A stretch of DNA of 45,006 bases from Bacillota bacterium. GTDB lineage: Bacteria; Eremiobacterota; SpSt-956; JAKJGF01. The notes below the pieces were generated by a model, which was not told the origin of the DNA, did no database searches, and saw nothing but the letters and a program-made list of their open reading frames with translations. Shown here one piece after another: positions 1-12,500 of this stretch. The DNA lies in assembly GCA_029555925.1 (NCBI GenBank), contig JAKPQU010000496.1, forward strand, positions 1-45,006. Direction: 5' to 3'. Each line of letters begins with the position of its first letter. Within the stretch, counting starts at the first letter, position 1. The translations under genes and the position numbers were made by a program.

Positions 1-1
1 C

Positions 2-1987
2 TTCTGGAAAGAAAATAATATAGAAAAAGCACTGACATGTTTTATGAGGGTGTTAAAAATTAATCCTGATGACAGAACTACAATATTGAATTTAGGTGAA
101 ATATTAACAAGTTTAAATAAATATAAAGATGCTAAAAACCTTTATTCATCTTATACCGAAAGACACAGGGAAGACAGAGAAATAGCCGAATTGTTATTAG
201 AACTGGAAGAAAAAATATCTGAAGAAGCTCAAAATCGTGATGTTCGGACATTAAAAGAAGATAAACTCCTTGGAACAAAGGTGAAGAATATTGTTATTTC
301 AGGAACGAATTTCTGGAATCCCGGCGATGATTTTGTAAGAGATGGAGTTATTGAAATTTTAAAGAAATTATTTACAGATTATACATTAAATTTTTTATTT
401 TACAATTTCAATCAGGACTTTTTCCCTCAGAGTAAATTTTCAGGTATATCCAATATGCTGGCAAAAGGTGACCTGAATAAATACAGTAAATTTATTGATG
501 CAATCGTCATAGCAGGTTTATCGGCAGGCTTTGAGATTAAAGACCTTTATAGCTGGATAATAGAAAATAATCTTCAAGATAGAGTATATATGATAGGAGC
601 CGGCTATGAAAATACTTATGTTGATAGATATATTTATGAAGAACCGGAAGCTACTATATTTAAAAAAGCTAAAATTATTACAGGCAGAACAAGAAAAACA
701 CCGGCATTCATTTCAAATCTTAATCTGCCATATCATCATATTAATTGTCCTGCCATATTATCTGTTAAGAATATAAAAAATGTTCCTTATGATAAGAAAA
801 TTGAAAAAATAGGGTTCTCTATTCAATTACCTCATGAAACCGGTATCAGTAATCACTCATGTGCTGAAAAAATGTACAGATTATCCGTAGACATACTTGT
901 TGAATTATCCCGAAGATATGCTGTTGATATTATTGCCCATCATAAAAGTGAGTATTTTCATTTTTTAAAATTATTTAATGGTACTGTGCCTGTTATATTT
1001 TCTTCTTATTATCAGGATTTCTTTGACATATATCAGGATTATGATCTCTTTATAACAACAAGGCTTCATTCCAGTCTTTTTGCTAACGGTCATGGTATAC
1101 CGGGTATTATTTTGAATGATACAGACAGACATACTCACTGCCTTGAAGGTTTCCCCCATTCAGTCTGGGTTGATAGTAAGGAAAATTTTTATAGAGAATT
1201 TGATAAGATTTGCAAAGCAAATTTATATGCTATATCAAGGGAAGCCGAAATTTTTAAAGATAAATTAATGAAAAAATACATAGAAGTTCTTTCCAGACCT
1301 TTCGGTGTTGATAGTAATATAAAGAAAAGTGGGGAAATAATTAAAGAAACTGCAGTAAAAGCCGGGCATATCGTTTCCGTACCTGACAGGAATGAAGATT
1401 TTACGGATAAAGGTTTATGGACTCCCCAGACCTTTATGCTTCAGGAGATCAGCAGATGGCTGAAGAAGACTGAATTTAAAGCTACCTGTGCATTGAGCAT
1501 AGATACTAATCCTACCATAGATCCTTTAATACTTGAGAAATGGCCTGACCTGAATATTACCAGGGCGATTTATCCTGAATATGATGTGCAGAATCTATAT
1601 CATTTAAAAGATAATACTTTTGATCTGGTATATTCTCATCAGGTTATGGAACATATACCCAAACCATGGGTTGCTGCCAGAGAGATAGTAAGGGTATTAA
1701 AAGCGGGGGGTATAGGTATACATACAACCTGCGCATTTAATCCAAGGCATGGACAGCCTGATTTTAATGATTATTACCGATTTTTACCTGATGGACTTGC
1801 AGAATTATTTGAAGGTGTGAAAATAATAGAAAAGGGCGGATGGGGAAATAAAGATGTTCTCGTATATAATTTGACTACTGATGATGGCCATGGGTTATTA
1901 GGAGGCAGACGGTTTGATAAATCTATAGGACAAAAGAATGATGAACTATATCCCTGGCATACATGGATTATTTTTTCAAAATTATAG
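2..1987 (+). CDS. TPR / polysaccharide pyruvyltransferase / SAM methyltransferase fusion (5' partial)
   Basis: The reading frame is already open at base 2, where residues FWKENNIEKALTCF form the middle of a TPR helix pair. The gene therefore starts left of the window, and the ATG at 44 is an internal methionine. Counting codons from base 2, TPR helices (KINPDD, NLGEILTSL) occupy about 1-75. A polysaccharide pyruvyltransferase domain follows at about 94-435, starting ISGTNFWNPGDDF and containing TTRLHSSLFANGHG. A type-11 methyltransferase domain at about 467-660 has FDLVYSHQVMEHIPKPW and REIVRVLKAGG. The family's reaction is transfer of pyruvate from phosphoenolpyruvate to a sugar; the methyltransferase presumably acts on the same glycan. 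The pyruvyltransferase part is nearly repeated in the next gene, 25 bases downstream, so the two are probably co-transcribed. Domain calls are firm; the substrate is unknown. Confidence 0.85.
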   Translation, partial: FWKENNIEKALTCFMRVLKINPDDRTTILNLGEILTSLNKYKDAKNLYSSYTERHREDREIAELLLELEEKISEEAQNRDVRTLKEDKLLGTKVKNIVISGTNFWNPGDDFVRDGVIEILKKLFTDYTLNFLFYNFNQDFFPQSKFSGISNMLAKGDLNKYSKFIDAIVIAGLSAGFEIKDLYSWIIENNLQDRVYMIGAGYENTYVDRYIYEEPEATIFKKAKIITGRTRKTPAFISNLNLPYHHINCPAILSVKNIKNVPYDKKIEKIGFSIQLPHETGISNHSCAEKMYRLSVDILVELSRRYAVDIIAHHKSEYFHFLKLFNGTVPVIFSSYYQDFFDIYQDYDLFITTRLHSSLFANGHGIPGIILNDTDRHTHCLEGFPHSVWVDSKENFYREFDKICKANLYAISREAEIFKDKLMKKYIEVLSRPFGVDSNIKKSGEIIKETAVKAGHIVSVPDRNEDFTDKGLWTPQTFMLQEISRWLKKTEFKATCALSIDTNPTIDPLILEKWPDLNITRAIYPEYDVQNLYHLKDNTFDLVYSHQVMEHIPKPWVAAREIVRVLKAGGIGIHTTCAFNPRHGQPDFNDYYRFLPDGLAELFEGVKIIEKGGWGNKDVLVYNLTTDDGHGLLGGRRFDKSIGQKNDELYPWHTWIIFSKL

Positions 1988-2012
1988 AATTTTATTAGAT
2001 TGAGGGAATTAT

Positions 2013-5000
2013 ATGGATAAAAAGATAATCATAAAAAAGACTGAAGTAAAACATATTGTAATATCAGGTACTAACGCATGGAATCCAGGTGATGATTTCG
2101 TAAGAGACGGGGTTATTGCCATACTGAAAAATCTCTTTGAAGGTTACAGATTAAATTTTTTATTTTATAATTTCAATCAGGACTTCTTCCCTCAGAGTAA
2201 GTTTACAGGAATAGCAAATATAGTATCAAAAGGAGATTTAAATAGTTATCGTGATTTTATTGATGCCATAGTTATAGCAGGCTTATCAGCAGGGTTTGAG
2301 ATTAAAGATCTCTATAACTGGATTATAGAGAATAATCTGCATGATAGAGTTTATCTTATAGGTGCCGGGTATGAAAACAGTTATGTAGATAAATATATTT
2401 ATGAAGAGCCGGAAGCTACTATATTCAGAAATGCAAAAATTATTACAGGAAGAACAAAAAAAACTCCTGAATTCATCCCGAAATTAAACTTACCTTACCA
2501 CCATATAAACTGTCCGGCCATTTTGTCTGTTAAGGATGTAAAATATATTCCTCCCGGCAAAAAGATTAAAAAAATAGGATTTTCAATACAGCTTCCCCAT
2601 GAAACCGGTGTGCTCAATCACTGCTGTGCAGAGAAAATGTATAAACTATCAGTTGAAATACTTAAAGAACTGAAAGATAAATATGATATTGATATTATAG
2701 GGCATCATAAGACAGAATATTTCCATTTCCTGAATTTATTCGACGGTACTGTTCCAGTTATATTTTCATCTTATTATCAGGATTTATTTGACATATATCC
2801 AAAGTATGATCTCTTTATAACAACAAGGCTTCATTCCAGTCTTTTTGCTAACGGACATGGTATACCGGGTATTATTTTAAATGATACAGACAGACATACC
2901 CACTGTCTTGAAGGTTTTCCTCATTCTGTATGGGTTGATAACAAGGATAAATTTTACAGAGAGTTTAACAGATTATGTAAAACAGATTTATGCCAGATTG
3001 CTGAAGAAGCAAAGAAATTTAAAGATAATTTGATGAAAAAATATATTGAAATACTTGAACAACCCTTTGGACTTGAGTTACATACCGATAAGCCAATCAA
3101 TTTTGTGGAAAAATATAAAAAGACACTCCCTGAAGAACATATAATTCCTGTTCACTTTTTTACAATAGTTCTCAACGGACAGCCATTTATTAGATATCAT
3201 ATAGAGGTTTTCAAACAGCTATCATTTGACTGGCACTGGCATATTATAGAAGGTGTGGCAGATTTAAAGCATGATACTGCCTGGAGTTTGCAGTCAGGTG
3301 GCCATATTACTGATGAATTACATAAAAAAGGCCTCAGTAATGACGGTACAAGTGAATATTTAAACAGGCTTGTAGAAGAATTTCCTCATAACATTACTAT
3401 ATATCGCAAAAATGAAGGTGCTTTCTGGGATGGAAAGCTTGAAATGGTAAATGCTCCTCTGGTGAATATAAAAAAAGAATGCCTCCTCTGGCAGATAGAT
3501 GCTGATGAACTCTGGACCGTTGAACAGGTATGTTCCGTTGTGGAAATGTTTGTAAAAGAACCTGATAAGACGTCTGCCTATTATTTGTGCCATTATTTTG
3601 TAGGGCCGGAGCTGGTAATAACCAGCCGGAATACCTATGGGAATCATCTGGATTATGAGTGGCTTCGCACCTGGCGCTTCAGACCTGGCGATAGATGGCT
3701 TTCTCATGAACCTCCAAAACTCTGCAGACAGGATATTAGCGGTCAGTGGATTGACCTGGGAAAATTAAATTCCTTCATTCATAAAGATACAGAGCCGAAA
3801 AACCTGATTTTTCAGCACTATGCTTATGTATTAAAAGAACAGCTCAGATTTAAAGAACTCTATTATGGTTATAAAAATGCTGTTAAAAAATGGAAGAAAC
3901 TTCAAAAACAGAGTAAATTCCCTGTGTTTTTGAGGGATTATTTCCCATGGGTGGCCGATAATGCTATTGTTGATTCGCTTCAATCACAGCATATAGCCCC
4001 TGTCGCTCAAAAAGATATCTCCGGTCAGTGGAGTTTTAAACAGAAAGGTCTGGCTCCTGATAAAATATTAAATATTCTCTGGATAAGGACTGATTCTATA
4101 GGTGATAATATTTTATCTTCATCAATGTTGCCCTATATAAGAGAAAAATATAAAAATGCAAAAATTACTGTTGTCTGTCAGGAACATATTATGGAACTTT
4201 ATACAGCCTGCCCTTTTGTAGATGATATAATAACATTTAACAGGCGACATTTATGCCAGGATGAGCAGTACAGGAATAATTTAATATTAAAATTACGTTC
4301 TATTAATGCTAATCTCTCATTAAATTCTGTTTATTCCCGTGAACTTATAACAGATGTACTTTCAATAGATTGTAATGCAAAAGAGAAAATAGCTTTATAT
4401 GGAGACCTCTCTAATATGTCGAAAGAAATACACGATAGATATAACCAGTTTTATACTAAACTTTTGCAAAGCCCAGGAAAATACAAGACTGAGATTGAAA
4501 GACATATGGATTTCCTGCGGGGTCTTGGAATATATAAGATAAATATACAGCCAGTTATCTGGACCACATCTGAAGATGACAGATTTGCTTTAAACTTTAT
4601 TAAATCTAATAATTTAGAAAAGGAAAAAATTATTGCCTTATTTCCTGGGGGGCAGCATTATCATAAAATTTATCCTGAATACCAGAGTGTTCTGAAAGAT
4701 TTTAAGAATTTTGTTGTTATAATTTTGGGAAATAGTGAAGATATGGAAAGGGCAAAAAATATTGAGAATAATTTCCAGGGTAAATGTTTTAATCTGGCAG
4801 GTAAAACAACAATCAGGCAGATGGCAGGTATTATGCGTAAATGCCATTTATATATCGGCACTGATTCTGCAGGCGCCCATGTTGCCTGTGCTGTTGGGAT
4901 TACAAATATTGTAATACTCGGTGGAGGCCATTTTGGAAGATTCTTTCCTTATTCTCCACTTACTTCAATTGTATGTCTTCCATTGGAATGTTATGATTGT

Positions 5001-6326
5001 AACTGGGCGTGTAAATATGAAAGACCACACTGTGTTCAGAATATAATGCCGGAGGTTTTTTCAGAAGCCATAAAGCAGACTCTTGAACATACATCACACA
5101 AACCTCGTATATTTGTGCAAAATTCTTCTTTATGGAACCAGAAGAGAGGGCAACCTGAATGGCAATTCTTTGATAAATACTTAAATGTTAATGAAGTTCA
5201 AATTATTATGGTTGATGAAATTTCTACTGCTATATCTGAGATTAACGAAGCCATTTTTTTAATTAACCAGTTACGAGAAATGGATTTATGGGAAGAAGCA
5301 TATTCCACTCTAACAGCTATTATTATTAAATATCCTTTTTCTCCGGATTTACTCAATATTGAAGCAGAACTAAAATGTCAGATGGGGCAGATTGAAGAAG
5401 CGAAGTCCTTATTATTTAATCTTGTTGAAAAATTTCCTGAAAACTCAAAGATCTTAAACAATACAGGAGCAATCCTCTGGAGTGAAAGAAATGCCGAAGA
5501 AGCATTGCCCTATCTGATGAGATCTCTGAAGGTTGACCCTGATAACCGTCTGGCAAATTTAAATCTGGCAGATATACTTGTAAGTCTTGGTAAGTATGAA
5601 GAGGCAATAAATTTATTTTCTTCTTATCTGGAAAGAAACCCTCGGGATGAAGAGATTAAAGGGTTTCTTGAAATTGTAAAGGCAAAAATCATTACTCAGG
5701 AATATGAAAATAACATATTGGAAGGAATATCTGAAATCAATGAATTACGTGGAATGGAACTTCTGGAAGAGGCTTCCGCATCTCTTGCAGATTTAATCTC
5801 TATATACCCTGATACACCGGAATTACTCATTCTTGAAGGAGAATTAAACTTTCAAATGGGAAATGTTGAGGAAGCAAAAAATAAATTTCTTGGCCTTTCC
5901 CAAAAATTCCCCGGCTACAGTCAGATATTCAGTAACATCGGTGTGGTCTATCTTAATGAAGGAAATCTGGAAAAAGCTTTATATTACTATAATAAATCCC
6001 TTGAAATTAATCCTGACGATATGGTTGCTACTCTTAACCTGGCAGATCTTTTAGTGACACTTAATAAATGTGAGGAAGCGGAAAAGCTACTTTCTTCCTA
6101 TCTCAATAAATACCCTGATGTTGAAGAAATATCGTTTGTCCTTGAAGGTGTTAAGGAAAGATTATCTTCCCGTGACATTCATACTGTTCTGACTGAAGGC
6201 TTAAAGGAAGTCAGGCAACTGGTGAATGAAGGAGAACTTGAAATAGCCAGATTTGCAGTGAAAGGTCTTTTATTTAAAAACCCTTATAATCAGGAATTAC
6301 TCGAACTTCAGGAAGAGTTAAAATAA
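2013..6326 (+). CDS. Pyruvyltransferase / GT2-like / GT9 (heptosyltransferase-like) / TPR multidomain protein
   Basis: This is a 1437-residue fusion. Residues about 11-360 are a polysaccharide pyruvyltransferase domain very like that of the preceding gene (ISGTNAWNPGDDF; TTRLHSSLFANGHG at about 270-283). Residues about 378-660 resemble a glycosyltransferase family 2 fold, opening PVHFFTIVLNGQPF with an acidic QIDADELW near 494. Residues about 686-1030 are GT9-like (ILWIRTDSIGDNILSSS; GTDSAGAHVACAVG), the fold of ADP-heptose transferases. Residues about 1070-1437 are TPR units ending in the same NPDD/NLADLL consensus found in the flanking genes. A GAGGGA site lies just before the ATG. The order suggests that one polypeptide both extends and pyruvylates a glycan, with TPRs for docking. 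No membrane segment or signal peptide is seen, so it is probably cytoplasmic. Confidence 0.85.
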   Translation: MDKKIIIKKTEVKHIVISGTNAWNPGDDFVRDGVIAILKNLFEGYRLNFLFYNFNQDFFPQSKFTGIANIVSKGDLNSYRDFIDAIVIAGLSAGFEIKDLYNWIIENNLHDRVYLIGAGYENSYVDKYIYEEPEATIFRNAKIITGRTKKTPEFIPKLNLPYHHINCPAILSVKDVKYIPPGKKIKKIGFSIQLPHETGVLNHCCAEKMYKLSVEILKELKDKYDIDIIGHHKTEYFHFLNLFDGTVPVIFSSYYQDLFDIYPKYDLFITTRLHSSLFANGHGIPGIILNDTDRHTHCLEGFPHSVWVDNKDKFYREFNRLCKTDLCQIAEEAKKFKDNLMKKYIEILEQPFGLELHTDKPINFVEKYKKTLPEEHIIPVHFFTIVLNGQPFIRYHIEVFKQLSFDWHWHIIEGVADLKHDTAWSLQSGGHITDELHKKGLSNDGTSEYLNRLVEEFPHNITIYRKNEGAFWDGKLEMVNAPLVNIKKECLLWQIDADELWTVEQVCSVVEMFVKEPDKTSAYYLCHYFVGPELVITSRNTYGNHLDYEWLRTWRFRPGDRWLSHEPPKLCRQDISGQWIDLGKLNSFIHKDTEPKNLIFQHYAYVLKEQLRFKELYYGYKNAVKKWKKLQKQSKFPVFLRDYFPWVADNAIVDSLQSQHIAPVAQKDISGQWSFKQKGLAPDKILNILWIRTDSIGDNILSSSMLPYIREKYKNAKITVVCQEHIMELYTACPFVDDIITFNRRHLCQDEQYRNNLILKLRSINANLSLNSVYSRELITDVLSIDCNAKEKIALYGDLSNMSKEIHDRYNQFYTKLLQSPGKYKTEIERHMDFLRGLGIYKINIQPVIWTTSEDDRFALNFIKSNNLEKEKIIALFPGGQHYHKIYPEYQSVLKDFKNFVVIILGNSEDMERAKNIENNFQGKCFNLAGKTTIRQMAGIMRKCHLYIGTDSAGAHVACAVGITNIVILGGGHFGRFFPYSPLTSIVCLPLECYDCNWACKYERPHCVQNIMPEVFSEAIKQTLEHTSHKPRIFVQNSSLWNQKRGQPEWQFFDKYLNVNEVQIIMVDEISTAISEINEAIFLINQLREMDLWEEAYSTLTAIIIKYPFSPDLLNIEAELKCQMGQIEEAKSLLFNLVEKFPENSKILNNTGAILWSERNAEEALPYLMRSLKVDPDNRLANLNLADILVSLGKYEEAINLFSSYLERNPRDEEIKGFLEIVKAKIITQEYENNILEGISEINELRGMELLEEASASLADLISIYPDTPELLILEGELNFQMGNVEEAKNKFLGLSQKFPGYSQIFSNIGVVYLNEGNLEKALYYYNKSLEINPDDMVATLNLADLLVTLNKCEEAEKLLSSYLNKYPDVEEISFVLEGVKERLSSRDIHTVLTEGLKEVRQLVNEGELEIARFAVKGLLFKNPYNQELLELQEELK

Positions 6327-6420
6327 AAGTACTTTAAAATTAACAATATTGAATTAGAATGATACCCGTGATATATTTATATAGGAATTGTGAAGGGTGA
6401 AGTGTGAAGGGAGTAATACC

Positions 6421-6483
6421 TTCTCATTCTTTGTTGTGACCACCCGGTCATGGCTGTTAGGTAGAAAGATTATTCTTGCGGCA
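6421..6483 (+). repeat. Two-hairpin intergenic repeat, copy 1 (degenerate)
   Basis: Bases 6421-6483 match 43521-43584 over most of their length. The shared core is TTGTGACC, then CGGTCATG and CTGTTAG. TGACC at 6438-6442 pairs with GGTCA at 6446-6450. The second hairpin is degenerate in this copy. Confidence 0.65.
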
Positions 6484-6521
6484 TAAAGACTTTTTAAAAG
6501 ATTTAATGGTAAATTTTTTAA

Positions 6522-6530
6522 TAGGAGGAA
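6522..6530 (+). promoter_or_regulatory. Displaced ribosome binding site
   Basis: TAGGAGGAA is the strongest Shine-Dalgarno sequence before the 6561 gene, but it is about 32 bases from the ATG. No in-frame start exists closer because of stops at 6549 and 6555. A TTG at 6548 would start a nine-codon overlapping frame. Confidence 0.4.
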
Positions 6531-6560
6531 AACAGAGATAGTTCTGATTGACTATAAAAC

Positions 6561-9500
6561 ATGAAAAATTTCCTTGATGACAGAGATAAGTTGATGGAAA
6601 TCCTCAAAAAAATAGATAAATTAAGGAATGAAGGAAGATTAAAGATTGCCCTGCTGGCTTTAGAAGGGCTTATGCCTGAATATCCTGATTTACCTGAAGT
6701 TCTCAATCTCATGGCAGAAATAAAGTATCAGATGGGACATAAAGAAGATGCCAGGAATATATTTTTAGAGATTCTTGAAAAATTTCCTGATTATTCCAGG
6801 GCTTTAAATAATCTTGGTGTAATCTACTTCAATGACCATTATACAGAAAAAGCTCTTTATTACTTTAAGAAATCTCTGAAAATCAACCCTGATGATAGTT
6901 CTACTGTTTTAAATCTGGGAGATCTTTTAATAAGTTTAGAAAAATATGAAGAAACAAGAGATTTGTATACAGGTTATTTAGAGAGAAATAAAAATGATCG
7001 GGAAATAAGAAAAAGACTCGAAATGTTATATGACAGGTTAATACCTCTCCATACTGATAATGTTAATAAACCTTTTTTAATGAAAGAAAGAGAATACTGG
7101 AACGTAAATGATATCTATGAGGCTATGTTTAAAAGAGTAGTTACGGATGAAAATATAGATAAAATGACTTTTGAAGAAAGAATGAAAGCATGGGATTCTT
7201 CTGCAATTTCGTCAAGTAACCGTATTATTCAGGGCCTGCCGGTTAAACCTGAGTGGAAAATTCTGGAAATTGGATGTGGAGTTGGCCGTGTAATAAAACC
7301 TTTAAGAGCAAAATTTGCTCACGTTGACGGAGTGGATATTGCTGAAAATATGATTGAATTTGCAAGGCAATATCTGGCTGATTGCAGTCATAATGGTAAT
7401 GTATATGTTAACAGCGGCAGCGACCTGGGTATGTTTTCTGATAATACTTATGACCTGGTATATTCTATGATTGTTTTTCAGCATATCAGATCAATCTCTG
7501 TTGTCAGAAATTATTTTAATGAAATTTTTCGTGTTTTAAAACCGGGCGGGTATTTTCGACTTCAGGTTCATCAGTGGGAGTCTAATTTCGGGAAATATGA
7601 TGATGAGGCCCTGCCGGACAGACAATATGCCTTGGATGGCAATGGTTATACGCCGGAACAACTGAATTTATTATTCAGTGAACAGCAATTTAATGAAATA
7701 GATATCATAAGAGAAGGTAAGTGGTTGTGGGCTACAGCAAAGAAATCTGCTGATATTTTAGATAGCTTTACAGTATCTGCTATAGTTTCCACATATAATT
7801 CGGAGATGTTTATAAGAGGTTGTCTGGAAGATCTGGTTGAACAAACACTTTATAGAAAAGGTCAGATGGAAATTATAATAGTAGATACAGGATCTGAGCA
7901 GAAAGAAGGAGCTATTGTCAGAGAATTTCAGGATAAATATGGTAGAAATAATATAAGATATATCAGAACTGAAGATAGAAAAACCTTATATGAAGCCTGG
8001 AATACAGGGATAAAAGAAGCCAGAGGAAAATATATTACGAATGCCAATACTGACGACCGCCATCGTTTTGATGCATTGGAAATAATGTCTGATTATCTTG
8101 ATAGGAATCAAGATGTTGCTCTTGTCTATGCAGATCAGCTGATTACAACAATACCCAATGAAACCTTTTCTGATACTAAAGCAAAGTTACGATGGAATTG
8201 GCCGGAATTTTCTTATGAAGAATTGGAAACCAGATGTATTATTGGACCACAACCTGTGTGGAGGAAGGAACTTCATAATAAATACGGTTATTTCAGAGGT
8301 GATTTTAAATCAGCCGGCGATTATGAATTCTGGTTAAGGATTGGAAAATATGAAAAAATTCGTCTCATCCCCGAACTTTTAGGATTATATTATGAAAATC
8401 GTCAGGGGCTGGAGAGAGCATCTTATGCTTCAGACAAAGAAACAGATTTAGTAAGAACTGAATATGGTATGAAAAAACGTGGTATACCGGCTAAAGCAAC
8501 TATACCAGCATCAGTCTCGTCAGATGATTTGGCAAATTGTAAAAAAAATGTTTTCATTGATAAACATTTAGTATCGGTTATAATACCATCATATAATCAT
8601 GGATGTTATTTATATGAATCTGTAGAAAGTGTTGTAAATCAGACCTATAGTAATATTGAAATAATTATTATAAATGACGGAAGTTCTGATGATACGAAAG
8701 TCATAGCAAATGCTCTCATGTCAGAACATAAAAATATAAGATTTTTTGACAGAGAACATGAGGGTATTGTGAATACCCGTAATTTTGGATTATTTGTATC
8801 GTCCGGTAAATATATATTATTTCTGGATGGAGATGATAAAATTCATCCTGATTTTTTAAAGGAAACTGTTGCCATTCTGGATAGTAAACCTTCTGTCGGC
8901 TTTGTTTATACTGCTGTACAGCATATTGGCATAAGAACTGATATCTGGAGTGGAGGAGAATTTAATCCTCAGAAATTTTTACGGGAAAATCAACTTACCT
9001 GTACAGCCCTCTTCAGAAGAGAAATTTTTGAACAGACAGGCGGAATGAAGCCTGTTATGGAAGATGGTTATGAAGACTGGGAGTTCTGGATTTCAGCTTA
9101 TGAAAAAGGATGGCACGGTTATTTGCTGGATAAACCTTATTTTTATTATAGAAAGATTAATAATATATCAAGACTCGGAAAATTATATCAAAATCAACTG
9201 CTGGAAAATGTTTTAAAAGCAAGAATTATTAACCTTCATCGTGAGCTCTATAGCCCGTCAGAACTAGACTGGGCGAAAAATATTTTAAATAAAATAGAAA
9301 AACCTTCTATAAATAAAGTATTAATAATCCATCATAACAAAACTTCTTTTTCTCCTGATGGCATTCATAGCGGAGCAGAAATGGCAACTATCCATCTTGC
9401 CCGTGCCCTTGTTTTGCTCGGTCTTGATGTTAAAGTATATGCTGTATTGACAGAAGAGCCCGGCTTATATGATGGAGTTGATTACAGACATTATGCTTCC

Positions 9501-12500
9501 AATGAAGAATTATCTGCTATTATTAATTCACTTTCCGAACCGGTAGATTTAATGCTTACGCTTTCCGTTGAAGTACTAACATATACCGGAGGAAAGAAAC
9601 ATATCAAAACCAGGGCTTACTGGATGCAAAATCCGGCAAACAGTTATACTGATAATGTGGAAATACTTAACAATACAGATCTGATTGTTTATGTGTCGCA
9701 CCATCAGATGGAATGTGCCGAAAAGATTGGTATTATGACAAAGGGAATAGTGCTCTATAATGGCTTTTTTGAACATATTTTTCATCCGTCATCTCTAAAT
9801 TATAATCCTTACCAGATTACGTATGCAGGTGCTATAGTGCCACAGAAGGGAGTTCACATACTGATTAATGCCTTCCCTCTGATACAGAAAGAGTTTACCG
9901 AAGCAAGATTGTTTATCTGTGGTACGTCAGCATTCTGGGGGCATAAATCATATATTGATATAGAACATATAGAAAAAACAAATCATTCTATAAAATTTTT
10001 GGGAGCAGTGTCACAGAAAGATCTGGCTATAATTTTTCAGCAATCTGCCATTGGTGTGATTCCAACAGATAAGAAAATCTGGGAAGATCCCTTCCCTTTG
10101 ACTTCTATAGAAATGCAGGCCTGTGGTTGCCCTGTAGTTGTATCACGGGCAGGTGGTTTACCGGAGGGTATTTTAGAGCATGAGACGGGATTTATAGTAG
10201 ATAGCGATAATCCTGCAGACTGGTCTGACCGTATTATTTCTTTATTGAAAGACCGGTCAGGACTGGAAAATATGAGAGAAAAAGCTTACCATTCTGTCTA
10301 TAACAGGTTTCGATGGACTAAACTGGCTAAAAACCTTCTTGAACTGGTTAAGGATGTGACTTCAGTAAATATAGAGCCAGAGGAAAGCATAAATAAAGCC
10401 ATAATACATGACCGCTCGACTGTAATATGTGAAAAGATTGCTTTTTTATCTACTTACAATCAGGCCTGTGGTATTGCTACTCATACAGGATTTATTTATG
10501 ATGCATTAAAAAAGGAATTAAAGAGATATCCCCAGTACGATGGGGAAATAATCATACTTGCTCAGAAAGATGTAAAGCTTGTTACAGAAGATGAACCCAA
10601 TGTAATAAGATGCTGGAAAAAAGGTACATCAGATTCTAAAGAAAATTTTCATCATTTAATTCACGTTATAAAAGAAAAAAAAATAACAATATTACATATT
10701 CAATTCCAGGATGGGTTGTTAGCAGATACTGATATAGTCAACCTGGTTAATATTTGCAGGAATATGAATATAAAGGTTTTTATCACTTTTCATTCTTCTG
10801 AAGTGGCATTGCCTTTATGCGCGGAACTGATAAATGCTTCAAACTGCTCATTTGTACATTTAGAACAAAGTCTTATGAGATTTGTAATGGCAGGAGCAAA
10901 TCCGGAACTTATCAGAATTGTTCCTCATGGAGTTATAGATGATTTGCAGTCAGCACTAAGTTTAAATGAAGCCAGAGTTAAGGCTGGAATATCATCCGAG
11001 TTGAAGGTAATCTCTTCCTTCGGTTTTTTAGATCCTCATAAAGGTGTATTGGAAATTATTCGAGCATTACCTGAAATATTAAAAAAACACAATGTAATTT
11101 TTATCTTTATTGGCGGCGGGCATCCCAATAATCCAGAGAGAGATGTTTATCCGAAAAAGTGTAAAGAGGAAGCAATACATTCAGGTATTTCAGAGAGAGT
11201 TTACTTCGTCGAAGGCTTTTTACCGCAGGAAACTGTCAGCCTTTATCTGAGTGCTTCAGATGTAATTGTTATGAATTATACTATAAACCGTAATGAAGCT
11301 TCCGGTGCAGCAGCTTTCGCACTTGCTCATCGCAGACCATTGATTACAAACTCTATGCCTCCTTTTAAGCCTCTTGTGAACTGTACATTGCAGACTTCAG
11401 AATTTGTAGGACTTGGTCAGGCAATTTCATATGTTTTAGGTAATAAAAAATTTTCTGATTACCTTATTGGTCAGATAAATGATTATATTGAGAATAATTC
11501 TTACGGTAAACTTGCACAGATATTAATTAATATGTATGGTATGTCATCCGGTCAGTTAGTAAAAGTGCCTGTTATAGGTATAGATATTCGAACTCTGCTC
11601 TCCTCAATGTCTACTGCTCGTGGCATTGGACATTATACCATTAATCATCTGAATGCTCTTATAGCTCAAACACCACAGTGGAGATATATACTTTATTTAG
11701 ATTTATTAGATTCAATAGAGCAAAATAATTATATAGCAACATTACTTAAATACCCAAATGTTGAATTAAAATCTTTTTTAGATGCCTCTTATGATGATGC
11801 AGATATTTTTCATATACCGGATCCAATGAATATGTCATCAGGTTTTGACTCTCCATTTTTGAGGATAAGGGGCAAAAATACTACAGTATTATTTCATGAC
11901 CTGATTCCTTTAGTATTGAAGTATATTAACAGCTGGGATTATGGCGCTAAAGCTGCTTATAATACAAGATTGGAACAGTTGAAACGTTCAAAAGCATTTA
12001 TTTTAACCAATTCAGAATATACGAGATTTGATCTGAATAAATATCAGAATATACCTTTAGAGCGGATGAAAGCTGTTATGGCCGGACTGAATTGTGCCAT
12101 TACCCACAGAAGCTATACCAGAAAACAGATAGAAGAAACCCTGAGAAAATATAACCTTAGAGAGCCGTTTTTTCTATATGTAGGTGCCCTTGATCCACAT
12201 AAAAATTTTGTCGCTACTGCCAATGCTCTTATAGCAATGAATAAAACTAAAAAATATACATCTCAATTAGCTGTCATAGGTAAGTTTGACCCATATACCC
12301 GTAGTTTCAAGGAACAGCTTGAAGCGCAGGGAGTTAAAGAAATTATTTTTACTGATTTTGTTCCCCGTGAGGAGCTTGAACAGTTGTATTCTCTTGCCGT
12401 AGCCCTGGTTTTCCCAAGTCAGTACGAAGGATTTGGTTTCCCTGTATTGGAAGCAATGGCCAATGGTTGTCCTGTCATTACGAGTAATGTCACTTCCATA

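Larger units (their letters stand above)
6327..6560 (+). other. Intergenic region with repeat copies, upstream of the giant gene
   Basis: This 234-base gap contains the palindrome AAAGTACTTT at its left edge, GTGAAGG-like heptamers at about 6390-6412, and one copy of the two-hairpin element. No ORF is supported. Confidence 0.5.

Noticed and set aside
44..46. ATG at 44 as the start of the first gene
   Set aside because: The frame is open to base 2 and encodes TPR residues upstream of this ATG, so the gene begins outside the window.
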